This document shows positions 8,617 through 17,749 of a stretch of DNA of 64,000 bases, in pieces. Location of the stretch: assembly GCA_021324755.1 (NCBI GenBank), contig JAJPIL010000009.1, positions 62,001-126,000 of the forward strand, written 5' to 3'. The notes beneath the pieces were generated by a model that had not been told where the DNA came from, did not search any database, and saw nothing but the letters and a program-made list of their open reading frames with translations. A program made the position numbers and the translations under genes. The DNA comes from Pseudomonadota bacterium (lineage in GTDB: Bacteria; Desulfobacterota; Binatia; Binatales; Binataceae). How positions within the stretch are numbered: position 1 is the first letter of the stretch; every line of letters begins with the position of its first letter.

Positions 8617-9957
8617 ATGAACGACCAGGTGGTGAACGTTATTGGCGCTGGCTTGGCAGGCAGCGAAGCGGCCTTTCAGTTGGCGCGCCGCGGCGTGAGG
8701 GTACGCCTTTACGAGATGCGCCCTCAAAAGATGACCGAAGCGCATCAAACGGGGTTATTCGCCGAGCTCGTTTGCTCGAACTCGTTGCGCAACGCGTCGC
8801 TGGAGACCGCCGTCGGCGTGCTCAAAGAAGAAATGCGTCGGCTCGGCTCGCTGATTATGGAAGCCGCGCTTGCAACGCAGGTGCCCGCAGGAGCCGCGCT
8901 TGCGGTTGACCGCGAACTTTTTGCAAAGTACGTAACCGAGCGACTGAGCAACCATCCGCTTATCGAAATCGTTCGCGAGGAGGTCACCAAACTCCCTTCG
9001 GGGATCACGATCCTTGCCTCCGGTCCTTTGACCAGCGCGTCGCTGGCCGCGGAATTGACTAGGCTTACCGGGGCGCGCGAGCTCTACTTCTACGACGCGA
9101 TCGCACCCATCGTGGCTGCCGAGTCGATCGACACCACTGTGGCCTTTCGCGCTTCGCGTCACGGCAAGGGTGGCGACGACTACCTCAATTGCCCGCTCAC
9201 CGAAGAGCAATACGACGCTTTTGTCGAAGCGCTGCTAAGCGCAGAAAAAGTGCCCTTTCACCCATTCGAGAAACCAGTTTACTTTGAAGGCTGCATGCCG
9301 ATCGAAGAGATGGCGCGGCGAGGCCGACTCACGCTCGCTTTTGGACCGATGCGCCCGGTAGGCCTTATAGACCCGCGCACTGGACGTCGACCGTTTGCCG
9401 TGGTGCAACTGCGCCAGGACGACCGCGAGGGCCGAATGTACAACATGGTAGGCTTCCAGACCAAGATGACCTATGCCGCCCAGCGCAGGGTCTTCCGCAT
9501 GATTCCAGGGCTCGAGAAGGCAGAGTTTGTGCGCCTCGGCTCGCTCCATCGTAACACCTTTATAAACTCGCCGCGCCTACTCGAACCTAGTTTGCGCTTG
9601 CGCGGACACGATAGTCTCTTCATCGCTGGCCAAATCATCGGCGTTGAGGGCTACGTCGAGTCGGCTGCCTCCGGTCTGCTCGCTGCCCTGAACGCGTGGA
9701 ACTTGTTGCGCGGCGAGCCACTGATCGTGCCGCCCCGCCAAACCGCTCTCGGTTCGCTGATCGCATACATAACAGATCCGTCGCGCCGCGATTTCCAGCC
9801 GATCAACGCAAATTACGGCCTGATGCCTGACCTGCCAACAAAAGCGCGCGGTCGCCAGAAAAAAATTGAGATGGGGATGAGGGCGCTCGAAGCGATGCAG
9901 ACTTGGATCGAGGCAAACGGACTTAACCCTTCCTGTGGTGGCGAACTCTTTATTTAG
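8617..9957 (+). CDS. trmFO: Methylenetetrahydrofolate-tRNA-(uracil-5-)-methyltransferase TrmFO
   Basis: A 446-residue flavoprotein that makes m5U54 in the tRNA T-loop using methylene-THF and FADH2. The FAD-binding motif [19 protein letters not shown] opens the protein, followed by the family signature [14 protein letters not shown] and a CSNSLR segment. Conserved [17 protein letters not shown] and [11 protein letters not shown] blocks follow near the C-terminus. Length is typical. Folate-dependent TrmFO replaces SAM-dependent TrmA and occurs in most Gram-positive and many deltaproteobacterial genomes, so it hints at phylogeny. It is the third gene of the dprA-topA-trmFO series, 178 bp after topA. 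Start ATG at 8617. Confidence 0.96.
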   Translation: MNDQVVNVIGAGLAGSEAAFQLARRGVRVRLYEMRPQKMTEAHQTGLFAELVCSNSLRNASLETAVGVLKEEMRRLGSLIMEAALATQVPAGAALAVDRELFAKYVTERLSNHPLIEIVREEVTKLPSGITILASGPLTSASLAAELTRLTGARELYFYDAIAPIVAAESIDTTVAFRASRHGKGGDDYLNCPLTEEQYDAFVEALLSAEKVPFHPFEKPVYFEGCMPIEEMARRGRLTLAFGPMRPVGLIDPRTGRRPFAVVQLRQDDREGRMYNMVGFQTKMTYAAQRRVFRMIPGLEKAEFVRLGSLHRNTFINSPRLLEPSLRLRGHDSLFIAGQIIGVEGYVESAASGLLAALNAWNLLRGEPLIVPPRQTALGSLIAYITDPSRRDFQPINANYGLMPDLPTKARGRQKKIEMGMRALEAMQTWIEANGLNPSCGGELFI

Positions 9958-10148
9958 CGGCAAGTCCCTAACGGTCGCGATCGCGCAAGCGGCTGCGTTA
10001 AACGATCGAACAGTAAAAGCTTTTTAACACGCCAGCCAAAGCGTTGGCCTTATCCGCAGGCTTTAGCATTCGTGCGCACCAGGTTAGAGGGTACAACAGT
10101 TCGAAGCGTCCTAAATTTGAGCGCCAAAAAGGTGGAGCAAGGTAGGCG

Positions 10149-11075
10149 ATGAAATTAGCAGCCCTCGACGTCGGAACGAACACCGTGCTGATGCTGGTTG
10201 CGGAATGTACAAACGGCTGCGAAGTGCGACCACTCAAAGACTTAAGCCGCATAACACGTCTCGGCCGAGGGGTAGAACAGAGCGGTTATCTCGATCCGGA
10301 CTCCGCAAACTTTACGCTTGCTACTATAAAAGACTTCGTTTCACAGGCGCGCGAGCTCGGAGCGCAAAAATTCCTGACCGCCGCAACCAGCGCATTGCGG
10401 CAAGCGCGTGACGGGGCCGAATTTATCGCCAAGGTTCGTGCCGAAACTGGTGTGACCCTCGAAATTATTTCGGGCGAGACCGAGGCCTACCTTTCTTATC
10501 TCGCCTCGGTGCGAGGCTTTAAACTCGACCCTGAATACCACCTCCTAATCATCGATATTGGCGGCGGCTCGACCGAGCTTATTTTTGCGCGCCCGGGCCG
10601 TCCACTGGCCTTGACGAGCCTCGAGTTGGGCTCAGTAAGGCTCACGGAGAGAATCGTCAAGCACGACCCACCAACCGCCGCAGAAAACTTGGAACTAGAA
10701 AGAACCGTGGACGAAACGCTAGCCTCGCTAGGATGGGATTTCCATCCAGACCTTGCCATTGGCATCGCCGGTACCGTGACAACTTTGGCCTCGCTCGCTT
10801 TAGAGCTCGATCGTTACGACCACGCGGCAGTCCATGGCTTGAAGTTGAGCCGAGAGCGCGTTGTAGAGTTACTCGGACGACTACGAACCCTGAACCTGGA
10901 GCAGCGAAAAGCTCTGCCCGGGATGGTGGAGGGGCGGGCCGACGTTATTATTGCTGGCGTTACTATTCTTGAGCGCATCCTCTCCCACTTTGGAACGGAA
11001 CACCTGCTCGTCAGCGATCAGGGAGTAAGGTGGGGGTTGATATGGCACGAGCTCGATCGCTTATCGCCCGCATGA
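10149..11075 (+). CDS. Ppx/GppA phosphatase (short form)
   Basis: A 308-residue ASKHA-fold phosphatase acting on polyphosphate and/or pppGpp. It starts LAALDVGTNTVLMLVAE (phosphate-1 loop), has IIDIGGGSTELIFA (phosphate-2 loop) and GIAGTVTTLASLAL (adenosine-like motif), and ends after the catalytic domain, without the C-terminal HD-like domain of E. coli Ppx. Substrate preference cannot be read from the sequence. A second, longer Ppx/GppA homologue is at 52584-53666 in this window, in a polyphosphate context. It follows trmFO at 191 bp, with AAGG before the ATG. Confidence 0.92.
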   Translation: MKLAALDVGTNTVLMLVAECTNGCEVRPLKDLSRITRLGRGVEQSGYLDPDSANFTLATIKDFVSQARELGAQKFLTAATSALRQARDGAEFIAKVRAETGVTLEIISGETEAYLSYLASVRGFKLDPEYHLLIIDIGGGSTELIFARPGRPLALTSLELGSVRLTERIVKHDPPTAAENLELERTVDETLASLGWDFHPDLAIGIAGTVTTLASLALELDRYDHAAVHGLKLSRERVVELLGRLRTLNLEQRKALPGMVEGRADVIIAGVTILERILSHFGTEHLLVSDQGVRWGLIWHELDRLSPA

Positions 11076-11238
11076 CCCAGCCTTGCTTGCTTTTACGCTG
11101 CTATTCTCGGTATGTTCGTTGCGCGCGCTTATCGAACATACTTACGAAGGCTGTCTGCTTAATCGGTTTCACCGAAGGAAAGTCAAGCCCGCTTTGCGAA
11201 GATTGCGACCGTAGCGACGCAAGCCGAAACCGAATGAT

Positions 11239-12705
11239 TTGCTACCATTCGTGAGCGCACCCGAGCAACCCACGCCATCCCAGTACCGCAGACACTGGCT
11301 GTCAGCTGAGCAGCTGGGTTTGCTTCTCGCAATTGCTGCCGGCGCTTTTCTGCGATTCAACGGCCTGACCCATCGGGAACTTTCTGCCGACGAAGCCAAC
11401 TCGTGGGCGGCCGCGGCAGTACCAACCGTGAGCAAGGTCGTCGAGCTTCAGGCGGTGCTGAATCCGGGCAAATTGCCCCTACACGACTTGCTCCTCCACT
11501 TTTGGATTACCGTTTTCGGCGATGGGGTTTTTTCGATGCGCTTCTTGTCCGCGCTGATGGGAACCATGGCGATTCCAGCGGTGTACTTTGCTGGGAAGTT
11601 GCTGTTCCAGGAACTCCACCCACTATTTACCGACAGTCGAGAAAGCCGCCTTTCGCCTGCCTGCTTGGGCACGCTTCTTTTCTCGGTAAACCTCGTAACG
11701 ATTAAATACGCGCAAGAGGCAAGGATGTACTCTTTGGTACTCCTTGCGGCGCTGGCTCAGGTAATTATTTTTCTTCGAATGTATCTCGCGCCCAAAGGGG
11801 CGCTCTTCTGTTTGCTGGTTATTCTGACCGGGCTTTGCGCCGCTGCCAACTTCAGCGCTCTATTAGTATTCGCAGCCGAAGCAGCCTTTCTTGCCAGCGA
11901 GGTTTTAAGCGGTAGAACGAGAAGCTACGTCGGCAGCGCAAAACGCGTCGCGCTTCTGCTTGGAAGTCTGGGTCTTGGAACGCTCGTCTTTCTTGCCTTT
12001 AGCGTTGAAGCACTACAAACAAGTAGGCGTGCTATCGAGGGCGGAGTGCTCAGCTGGATCAAGCCTCCTAAGTTCTGGGAGCCAATAGCTCTTTTTAATA
12101 AAGCTACCGGCACCTTTGCCTTCCCAGTCATCGCACTGGCAGCAACTATCGGCGTGCTGAAAAATAAAAGGTGGCGGTCGGTGTCAGTGCGATTTTTGCT
12201 GTTTTGGATGTGGGCACCGGTTATCGCGCTGTTTTCAGCGTCGCTCGTAGCGATGCCCCTTCTTGTAGAACGGTATGTGCTCTCAAGTTTCGTGCCGTTC
12301 ATTCTTTTGGCTGGTTTAGGCATCCACACGATCGTACGTCCTGGTCCGCGTGCTGGGTTTCTAGCTTTGGCTCTCACCTTGAGCATCGGCCACTGGTACT
12401 CGTACGGACTTAAACCTCACGATGCCCAATGGCGCGAAGCTTCGTACTTCGCCGAACGGCTTACTTCTTCGTTCCAAACAGTAGCGGTTGCGCCCGCCCA
12501 TGCGGTAAACGTAGTGCGCTATTACACGGCGCCTGCTTTGCGTGCTTCGATTGTCCCGGCGCAGGACGAGAAACCGGCCGCGAGAATACTTATTCTCGGA
12601 GATCAAGGCGTATCGAACTCTGAACGAGCTCGTCTTGAGCGCTTGTATCCTTACGCGGCGCTCGTGCTGCGCGGCGTAGAGGTGCGCCTTCGCGATCAAG
12701 ACTGA
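11239..12705 (+). CDS. GT39-type (PMT/ArnT-like) membrane glycosyltransferase
   Basis: An integral membrane protein of up to 488 residues with roughly ten hydrophobic segments. The first extracytoplasmic loop after the first membrane helix carries the acidic GT-C pattern (LSADEANSWAAA), where the Asp-Glu pair is catalytic or metal-binding in PMT and ArnT families. NPGKLPLHDLLLHFWITVFG and FSMRFLSALMG follow, as in GT39/DUF-type polyprenyl-phosphate sugar transferases. The donor is probably a polyprenyl-phosphate sugar; the acceptor is unknown. The open frame begins with TTG at 11239; GTG at 11251 is an alternative start. No envelope-polysaccharide genes are adjacent. Confidence 0.75.
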   Translation: MLPFVSAPEQPTPSQYRRHWLSAEQLGLLLAIAAGAFLRFNGLTHRELSADEANSWAAAAVPTVSKVVELQAVLNPGKLPLHDLLLHFWITVFGDGVFSMRFLSALMGTMAIPAVYFAGKLLFQELHPLFTDSRESRLSPACLGTLLFSVNLVTIKYAQEARMYSLVLLAALAQVIIFLRMYLAPKGALFCLLVILTGLCAAANFSALLVFAAEAAFLASEVLSGRTRSYVGSAKRVALLLGSLGLGTLVFLAFSVEALQTSRRAIEGGVLSWIKPPKFWEPIALFNKATGTFAFPVIALAATIGVLKNKRWRSVSVRFLLFWMWAPVIALFSASLVAMPLLVERYVLSSFVPFILLAGLGIHTIVRPGPRAGFLALALTLSIGHWYSYGLKPHDAQWREASYFAERLTSSFQTVAVAPAHAVNVVRYYTAPALRASIVPAQDEKPAARILILGDQGVSNSERARLERLYPYAALVLRGVEVRLRDQD

Positions 12706-12903
12706 TGGTTCGTGCAGGGATTTTTTATACTGGCGAGCACCAGCACCTCCAGGTGGTAGCTAGCGTCGCTAACAAAGCGTAACTAGTTGCCCGACAGGTC
12801 GACTTCCTGGAGCCTAGCTCGACCCAGCGGCGTGCCTTCAGCTGAGCGCTTGGACTGCTAGTCTAGCGTGCCTGAGGACGTTAAATGCTCCCTGGTAAAG
12901 GGT

Positions 12904-14529
12904 TTAGTGCGCCGCCACCGGCGTTTCGCTCCGATCCCCTCTTCGCATGAGAAACACAAACGGGATCAAGGCCGTGAAGATAAGCGCGAACACCCATATC
13001 GTGTCGATATATGCGAGGGTCGACGCCTGAGCCTGTACGTCACCATAAATCCGTGCGTAAGTTTGGCTGGCAGCGGTATGATAGCTCAAACCGCTGTGAA
13101 ACAGTGCTGTGGCCTGAGCGTTCAATCGGTCGCGAAACGCTGAGTCGTATGGCGTTACGTGTGCGATTAGGCGGTCCTGGTGGAATTGCGAGCGGCGCGC
13201 CACGATCGTGGTCACCATCGAAATCCCCACGCTTCCCCCTATGTTGCGGCACAGGTTTATAAGACTCGAAATTTCGCGACTCTTCTCTCGTGGCATGCCG
13301 ACGTAACACAGCGTGTTGATCGGAATAAAAAGGAAGGCCAAACCGGTCGTCTGGTAGCATCGGTAAAGCACCGCGGTCTTGAAATCGATACCGAGGTTAA
13401 GATTGGTCATCTTGTACATGGCGGCAGCGCTGACGACCAGCCCAAAAAGGATTAGCCGACGTGGGTCTGTGACAGCGACCAGCCGTCCGACCAAGGGCAA
13501 AAGAACGATTATCACAAGCGCCCCAGGCGAAAGCACCATCCCCGACAGCTTGGCCGTATACCCCATGAGCCCTTGCAAAAACAGGGGCAGCAAAACCGTC
13601 GTGCCGTACAGCACAACTCCCAGCATAAACATCATCGCGCTGCCGATCGCGAAGTTGCGGCTTTTGTAAATCCTCAGGTCCACCACCGGGCTTTGGCAAC
13701 GCCACTCATAAAGAACGAAGGCGAGCAGCGAAACGGCCGTTATGACCGTGAGCGTCGTAATTAGATGCGACGAAAACCAGTCGTCTTCCTGACCCTTGTC
13801 GAGTACCACCTGAAGACATCCTAGCCCCAAAGAGATCAGGACAAGGCCCGGATAGTCGATTCTTAAATTGGCGCGGTTGGCTTTGATCTGCTCTTTGAGA
13901 TAAGGCGGGTCTTCGATCATGCGATGCGACAGAAGAAGGGAAATGATGCCGATTGGAACGTTGATAAAAAATATCCATCGCCAGTTGAAATTGTCCGTAA
14001 TCCAGCCCCCCAGCGTCGGACCTATTGCAGGAGCGAGAACCACCGCCATGCCGTAGACCGCGAACGCCATGCCGAATTGCTCAGGCGGAAAGGCATCGGC
14101 AAGAATCGATTGCTCGCTCGGCTGAAGGCCTCCTCCGCCGGCGCCCTGGAGGACGCGAAATACAATCAGCGCTGACAGGCTCGGGGCAAGACCGCACAAA
14201 AAAGAGCTTATCGTGAAGAGAGCCACGCAAGTCATGTAAAAGCGCTTGCGGCCCACCAGGCCCGATATCCAGCCGCTGATCGGCAGCACGATTCCGTTGG
14301 CCACGAGGTAAGAGGTAAGTACCCAGGTGGCCTCGTCGGAGGTGGCAGCAAGACCGCCGGCGATGTGGGGCAGGGCGACGTTGGCGATACTCGTGTCGAG
14401 CACCTCCATAAAGGTCGCCAACGTCACCGTCAGAGCGATCACCCATGGGTTGTGCGAGGGTCGCCAAAGCGATTGCCGCGGGGCGACTCCATGCTGCGAT
14501 CTCTGCGACGCGACGCTTGCAGCGCTCAT
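12904..14529 (-). CDS. emrB: DHA2-family MFS drug exporter, EmrB/QacA type
   Basis: A proton-coupled drug exporter of about 540 residues and 14 membrane helices. Typical motifs are TFMEVLDTSIANVALPHIAGGL in helix 1 (motif D1), WVLTSYLVANGIVLPISGW, and GAGGGGLQPSEQSIL (motif C-like antiporter signature). The start at 14529 is preferred because its ATG overlaps the emrA stop as ATGA; an ATG three codons earlier is also possible. It is the last gene of a tetR-emrA-emrB operon, so it should work with the periplasmic adaptor EmrA and an outer-membrane TolC-type channel, which is not in this window. Confidence 0.93.
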   Translation of the reverse strand: MSAASVASQRSQHGVAPRQSLWRPSHNPWVIALTVTLATFMEVLDTSIANVALPHIAGGLAATSDEATWVLTSYLVANGIVLPISGWISGLVGRKRFYMTCVALFTISSFLCGLAPSLSALIVFRVLQGAGGGGLQPSEQSILADAFPPEQFGMAFAVYGMAVVLAPAIGPTLGGWITDNFNWRWIFFINVPIGIISLLLSHRMIEDPPYLKEQIKANRANLRIDYPGLVLISLGLGCLQVVLDKGQEDDWFSSHLITTLTVITAVSLLAFVLYEWRCQSPVVDLRIYKSRNFAIGSAMMFMLGVVLYGTTVLLPLFLQGLMGYTAKLSGMVLSPGALVIIVLLPLVGRLVAVTDPRRLILFGLVVSAAAMYKMTNLNLGIDFKTAVLYRCYQTTGLAFLFIPINTLCYVGMPREKSREISSLINLCRNIGGSVGISMVTTIVARRSQFHQDRLIAHVTPYDSAFRDRLNAQATALFHSGLSYHTAASQTYARIYGDVQAQASTLAYIDTIWVFALIFTALIPFVFLMRRGDRSETPVAAH

Positions 14530-15812
14530 CTCAGCCAAACCGTGGGCTCGACCGACATCCCAGGGCGCAGCCGATGGTCAGCATCTTGCCCGGGATCGAA
14601 GCGAATTCTCACAGGCAATCGCTGCACGACTTTGACGTAGTTGCCTGTGGCGTTCTCTGGTGGCAGAAGACTGAACTTCTCCCCGCTCGCTCCGCCCAAC
14701 CCCTCTACGTAGCCCTTGAAGTCGCGTCCCATCGCATCGACGTGAATCGTCACCGGCTGCCCTTCGCGCATTCGCCGCACCTGCGTCTCCTTAAAGTTGG
14801 CGGTTACCCAAATATCGTCGAGCTGCACGATTGCTAGCAGCTGCTGACCAGGATCGACATGCTCTCCCACTTCCACGGTTCGCTTCCCCACCACGCCGCC
14901 GACAGGCGCTACGATTTTGGTGTAGCTCAAATTGAGTAAAGCCTGATCGAGCGCCGCCTGAGCGCTTTTAACCGCCGCTTCCTTGGCAGCGATGTCCTTC
15001 TCGGCCGAGGCTAGCGAAGCGCGGTCCGACTCTACAGTGGCCGCGTCAACCTGCGCGATTCGTAATTGTTCCTCATACTGTTCGCGCGATACGACGTGCG
15101 CTTCAAATAGACGCTCGTACCTTGCAGCGTCTTTTTGCGCTTTGGCGTTGTCGGCGATCGAGGCTGCCAACTTGGCCTTGGCCGCCTCATAATTTGCCTT
15201 GGCCAGCCGCACCTGCGCCTCGGCTTGCGCAAGGTCGGCGCGAGCTTTCTCTACCGCCACCTCAAAGTCGCGTGGGTCTAGTTCGACCAAGAGCTGACCG
15301 GGTTTGACGTATTGCGTATCGTCGACTAACACGCGCATAACCGTGCCGCTGACTCGCGAGCTGATAGGATTCAAGTGGCCGTCGATCTGCGCGTCGTCGG
15401 TGGTTTCGTACGAGTCAAAATATTGCCAGAACTCATACCCCACCACGCTCAACAACGCAGCGAGCATCAAAGCAAACAGCCCCTTCAACACGCGCCTGCG
15501 ACGCGAAACCTTCCCTCCAGGCGCTCTCGGCCCAGCGGGCTCGCCCTCGTCCTGTTTCGTTTCGAGCGGGTTCGGTTGGAAATCGACAGTCCCTGTTTTG
15601 GGCGTCTGCGCGTAAGCCTGCTGCGCGTGCTCCAGGCGCTTTAACTCCTCACGCAGGCGCGCGAGTTCCCGCGCCAAATGCTCGCGCTCCACAACTGACT
15701 GCTCGGTGTCGTTGCGCGCAGTAACTTCTTCCCCATCCATCTCGAAGTCCTTTACGTCCAAAGCCATCTCACTATCGCTTCCCACCTGGCGAACGCCACG
15801 ATTTCGCAACAA
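14526..15812 (-). CDS. emrA: EmrA/HlyD-family membrane fusion protein
   Basis: A periplasmic adaptor of up to 428 residues. A charged cytoplasmic N-terminus with a short coiled coil (HLARELARLREELKRLEHAQQAY) precedes one membrane helix (about 130-150). A lipoyl-like half-motif (GHLNPISSRVSGTVMRVLVDD) follows, then a long alpha-helical hairpin rich in Ala, Glu, Gln and Lys, the second lipoyl half (IVAPVGGVVGKRTVEVGEHV) and a beta-barrel. The true start may be the internal ATG at 15770. The stop overlaps the emrB start (ATGA), indicating translational coupling. Its function is to carry substrate from EmrB to an outer-membrane factor. Confidence 0.92.
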   Translation of the reverse strand: MLRNRGVRQVGSDSEMALDVKDFEMDGEEVTARNDTEQSVVEREHLARELARLREELKRLEHAQQAYAQTPKTGTVDFQPNPLETKQDEGEPAGPRAPGGKVSRRRRVLKGLFALMLAALLSVVGYEFWQYFDSYETTDDAQIDGHLNPISSRVSGTVMRVLVDDTQYVKPGQLLVELDPRDFEVAVEKARADLAQAEAQVRLAKANYEAAKAKLAASIADNAKAQKDAARYERLFEAHVVSREQYEEQLRIAQVDAATVESDRASLASAEKDIAAKEAAVKSAQAALDQALLNLSYTKIVAPVGGVVGKRTVEVGEHVDPGQQLLAIVQLDDIWVTANFKETQVRRMREGQPVTIHVDAMGRDFKGYVEGLGGASGEKFSLLPPENATGNYVKVVQRLPVRIRFDPGQDADHRLRPGMSVEPTVWLR

Positions 15813-15830
15813 CGGCAGAAAGCTTCCTCC

Positions 15831-16514
15831 TCAAACCGGCGACTGTGCCGGCTTATCTGTATGGTCGACCTCGCTTCGACGCTGCGGCTTGGCGGTTCGA
15901 TTGGGCTCAGCTGTTTTTTCGAACCCGGCGCAGGTCAGGCGCTCGCCGAGCCAGTGCAAGAACTTCATCTGACGGGTGGCGAACTCCTCGCTCATGGGAG
16001 AAATTCCACTTGCCAGCCGCGCCAGCTGCGGATAGGTGTAAGGGAACACGGTCACGGCCACGAGCGCCAAAAACAGTTGATCCACGTCAGGGCCCTGGGG
16101 TATCCGGCCTTCTTCCTGCGCACGGCGGAGTTTCTCCAACACCACCTTCACGCACTCCCGCCTAGCTTCCTCGGCCACAACCGGCCGAACGCCGCGCTCG
16201 AGCGCCTCCCATTCCCACAGCCGAATCCAGTTCACCTCCTGCCGCCACTTCTGCGCCCATCGGATCAATGCCGCAACGAGCTCGGTCGGCTCCGATTCGA
16301 AAAACCGCATGCTCTCGCCGATTTTGCGCCACAAAATCTCGCGGTACAAATTTTCTTTCGAGCCGAAGCAATAAAAGATCATCCGCTTGTTGACTCCGGC
16401 TCGCCGCGCGATCGCCGCCGTGCGCGCGCCAGCGAAACCTTTGGCGCAAAACTCGCTCAATGCCGCCCGAAGAATCTTCTCTTTGGTCCGTTCCAGATCT
16501 CTTACTGCGCCCAT
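15831..16514 (-). CDS. TetR-family transcriptional repressor of the emr operon
   Basis: A 227-residue regulator. The N-terminal TetR helix-turn-helix reads RTKEKILRAALSEFCAKGF, then ARTAAIARRAGVNKRMIFYCFGSKENLYREIL, the canonical DNA-recognition helix followed by YxxFGSKENL. The C-terminal two-thirds is a ligand-binding helical domain with no identifiable inducer. It precedes emrA by 18 bp or more on the same strand, so it is expected to repress its own operon. Two similar 18-bp sites lie directly upstream (see the operator entries). No Shine-Dalgarno precedes the ATG at 16514, and the first site abuts the start codon, so the transcript may be leaderless or the start annotation may be wrong. 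Confidence 0.9.
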   Translation of the reverse strand: MGAVRDLERTKEKILRAALSEFCAKGFAGARTAAIARRAGVNKRMIFYCFGSKENLYREILWRKIGESMRFFESEPTELVAALIRWAQKWRQEVNWIRLWEWEALERGVRPVVAEEARRECVKVVLEKLRRAQEEGRIPQGPDVDQLFLALVAVTVFPYTYPQLARLASGISPMSEEFATRQMKFLHWLGERLTCAGFEKTAEPNRTAKPQRRSEVDHTDKPAQSPV

Positions 16515-16515
16515 A

Positions 16516-16533
16516 ATTAACCAAATGGTGATT
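16516..16533. promoter_or_regulatory. Putative TetR operator, proximal copy
   Basis: ATTAACCAAATGGTGATT, with the inner inverted repeat ACCA-AA-TGGT. It starts two bases upstream of the tetR start codon. A second copy sharing 15 of 18 positions begins 33 bp further upstream, about three helical turns away. The paired, phased arrangement is typical of cooperative repressor binding. The assignment to this TetR protein is inference from position. Confidence 0.5.
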
Positions 16534-16548
16534 TGCGCTAAGGCAGAT

Positions 16549-16566
16549 ATTAACCCGATGGTGAAT
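16549..16566. promoter_or_regulatory. Putative TetR operator, distal copy
   Basis: ATTAACCCGATGGTGAAT, matching the proximal site except at the two central bases and near its end. It is embedded in a larger imperfect palindrome that runs on to TTAAT at 16566-16570. The spacing of 33 bp puts both sites on the same face of the helix. Confidence 0.5.
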
Positions 16567-17003
16567 TAATGTCAAGGCCGACTTCGCTTGAATCTTCGCC
16601 CAACTGCTTTCGCTGCGCGTTCGTTTCGCTTCGTTCGATCGAAGGCGCGCCCTTACCTTGCCAAGCGTAGCTTGGCCTCGATTTTTTCTCTCAAAAACGA
16701 ACCGACTACCGACCAGGACTGGCTTGCAGCAAAATCGACGGTTTTCTCAAACCCGCCTACGGCGCGCTAGGAGGTTCGCGTCATGTCTGGCGCCGGTAGA
16801 AGCTCAAAATTTTCACGTCACCGAAGAGCTCGATCAAAATCGCGCAAATGAAATGAAAGGCGCATTGCAAGGAAGGTTTCTCTCGCCGGTTAGTTCAAAA
16901 GCCGGTTGGCCTTTTAGACGGTATATCCGCGACCGAATTAGCCGACCAATTTTTCTCGGCATCGGTCATCTGTATTATTGATGATTTCGAGAGTTTGGCC
17001 CCG
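16567..17003. other. Intergenic region between tetR and the AlkA-like gene
   Basis: About 435 bp without a supported gene. It contains a perfect 7-bp hairpin with a 3-nt loop at 16660-16676 (GCCAAGC/GCTTGGC), followed after 5 nt by six T residues. This could be a weak factor-independent terminator on the + strand, but no gene ends there. The rest contains short, unrelated open frames only. Confidence 0.4.
16660..16687 (+). terminator. Terminator-like hairpin with T-run
   Basis: GCCAAGC-GTA-GCTTGGC forms a perfect 7-bp stem; CTCGA and then TTTTTT follow. The loop is short and the T-run is offset by 5 nt, so termination efficiency is doubtful. No + strand gene was found upstream of it. Confidence 0.25.
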
Positions 17004-17687
17004 ATGAATACGCCTTCATACGCGGACGAGGCTGTCGCCCATCTTTGCAACTCCGATCCGGTTTTGAGACAAGTAATCCAACAGATCGGCCCGTTTCGCA
17101 TGATGCTTAGGCGTGGACGATTTCAGGTGCTGGTTCGCGCGATCCTATTTCAACAGCTGGCTGGTCCCGCGGCTCATGCAATATACAAGAGGTTTGTCTC
17201 GTTCTTTCATCCCCGTGCGTTTCCGCGACCACAAGACGTGCTCGATACCCCTGACGAGCATTTGCGCTCTCTCGGACTTTCTCGTCAAAAAATTACGTAT
17301 TTGAAAGACTTGGCTTCACATCTCGTCAGCGGACGTCTCGATTTGCGCCGGCTGTCGCGTCTCGACGACGAAGCGGTGATCAAAGAGCTGACACAAGTAC
17401 GAGGTATCGGTCGTTGGACCGCTGAGATGTTTTTGATGTTCAACATGGGGCGCCCGGACGTCCTTCCGGTAGACGACCTCGGTTTTAGAAACGCTGTCGC
17501 CAGAGTCTATCGGATAGGGCGAATGCCCAAGCCTGCGGAACTCTTGACCTTGGGAGAGCGATGGCGGCCTTATCGAACGGTAGCGGTATGGTACCTGTGG
17601 CAGGTACTCAAGGAGCCTACATCTAAAGCAGGCGCTGGCTTGTCTTCTAAACGAAATTCAAAACCGCTTCGACAGCCGCTGGATTAA
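17004..17687 (+). CDS. DNA-3-methyladenine glycosylase II-like (HhH-GPD)
   Basis: A 227-residue base-excision-repair glycosylase of the AlkA-like HhH-GPD superfamily. The segment FQVLVRAILFQQLAGPAAHAIYKRF matches the helices before the catalytic fold, and the helix-hairpin-helix is LTQVRGIGRWTAEMFLMF. It is followed by the GPD loop PDVLPVDDLGFRNAV, where the second Asp is the catalytic residue. It lacks the N-terminal TBP-like domain of E. coli AlkA, as the shorter bacterial and yeast MAG types do. The ATG at 17004 is chosen over an in-frame TTG three codons earlier. It stands alone 62 bp before pyrF. Confidence 0.9.
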   Translation: MNTPSYADEAVAHLCNSDPVLRQVIQQIGPFRMMLRRGRFQVLVRAILFQQLAGPAAHAIYKRFVSFFHPRAFPRPQDVLDTPDEHLRSLGLSRQKITYLKDLASHLVSGRLDLRRLSRLDDEAVIKELTQVRGIGRWTAEMFLMFNMGRPDVLPVDDLGFRNAVARVYRIGRMPKPAELLTLGERWRPYRTVAVWYLWQVLKEPTSKAGAGLSSKRNSKPLRQPLD

Positions 17688-17749
17688 AGCCCAGCCGGCC
17701 GCCTGCAGATTGGCTGCGCTGCGTTTGCAAGTGTGTCACGATCAAAGCC

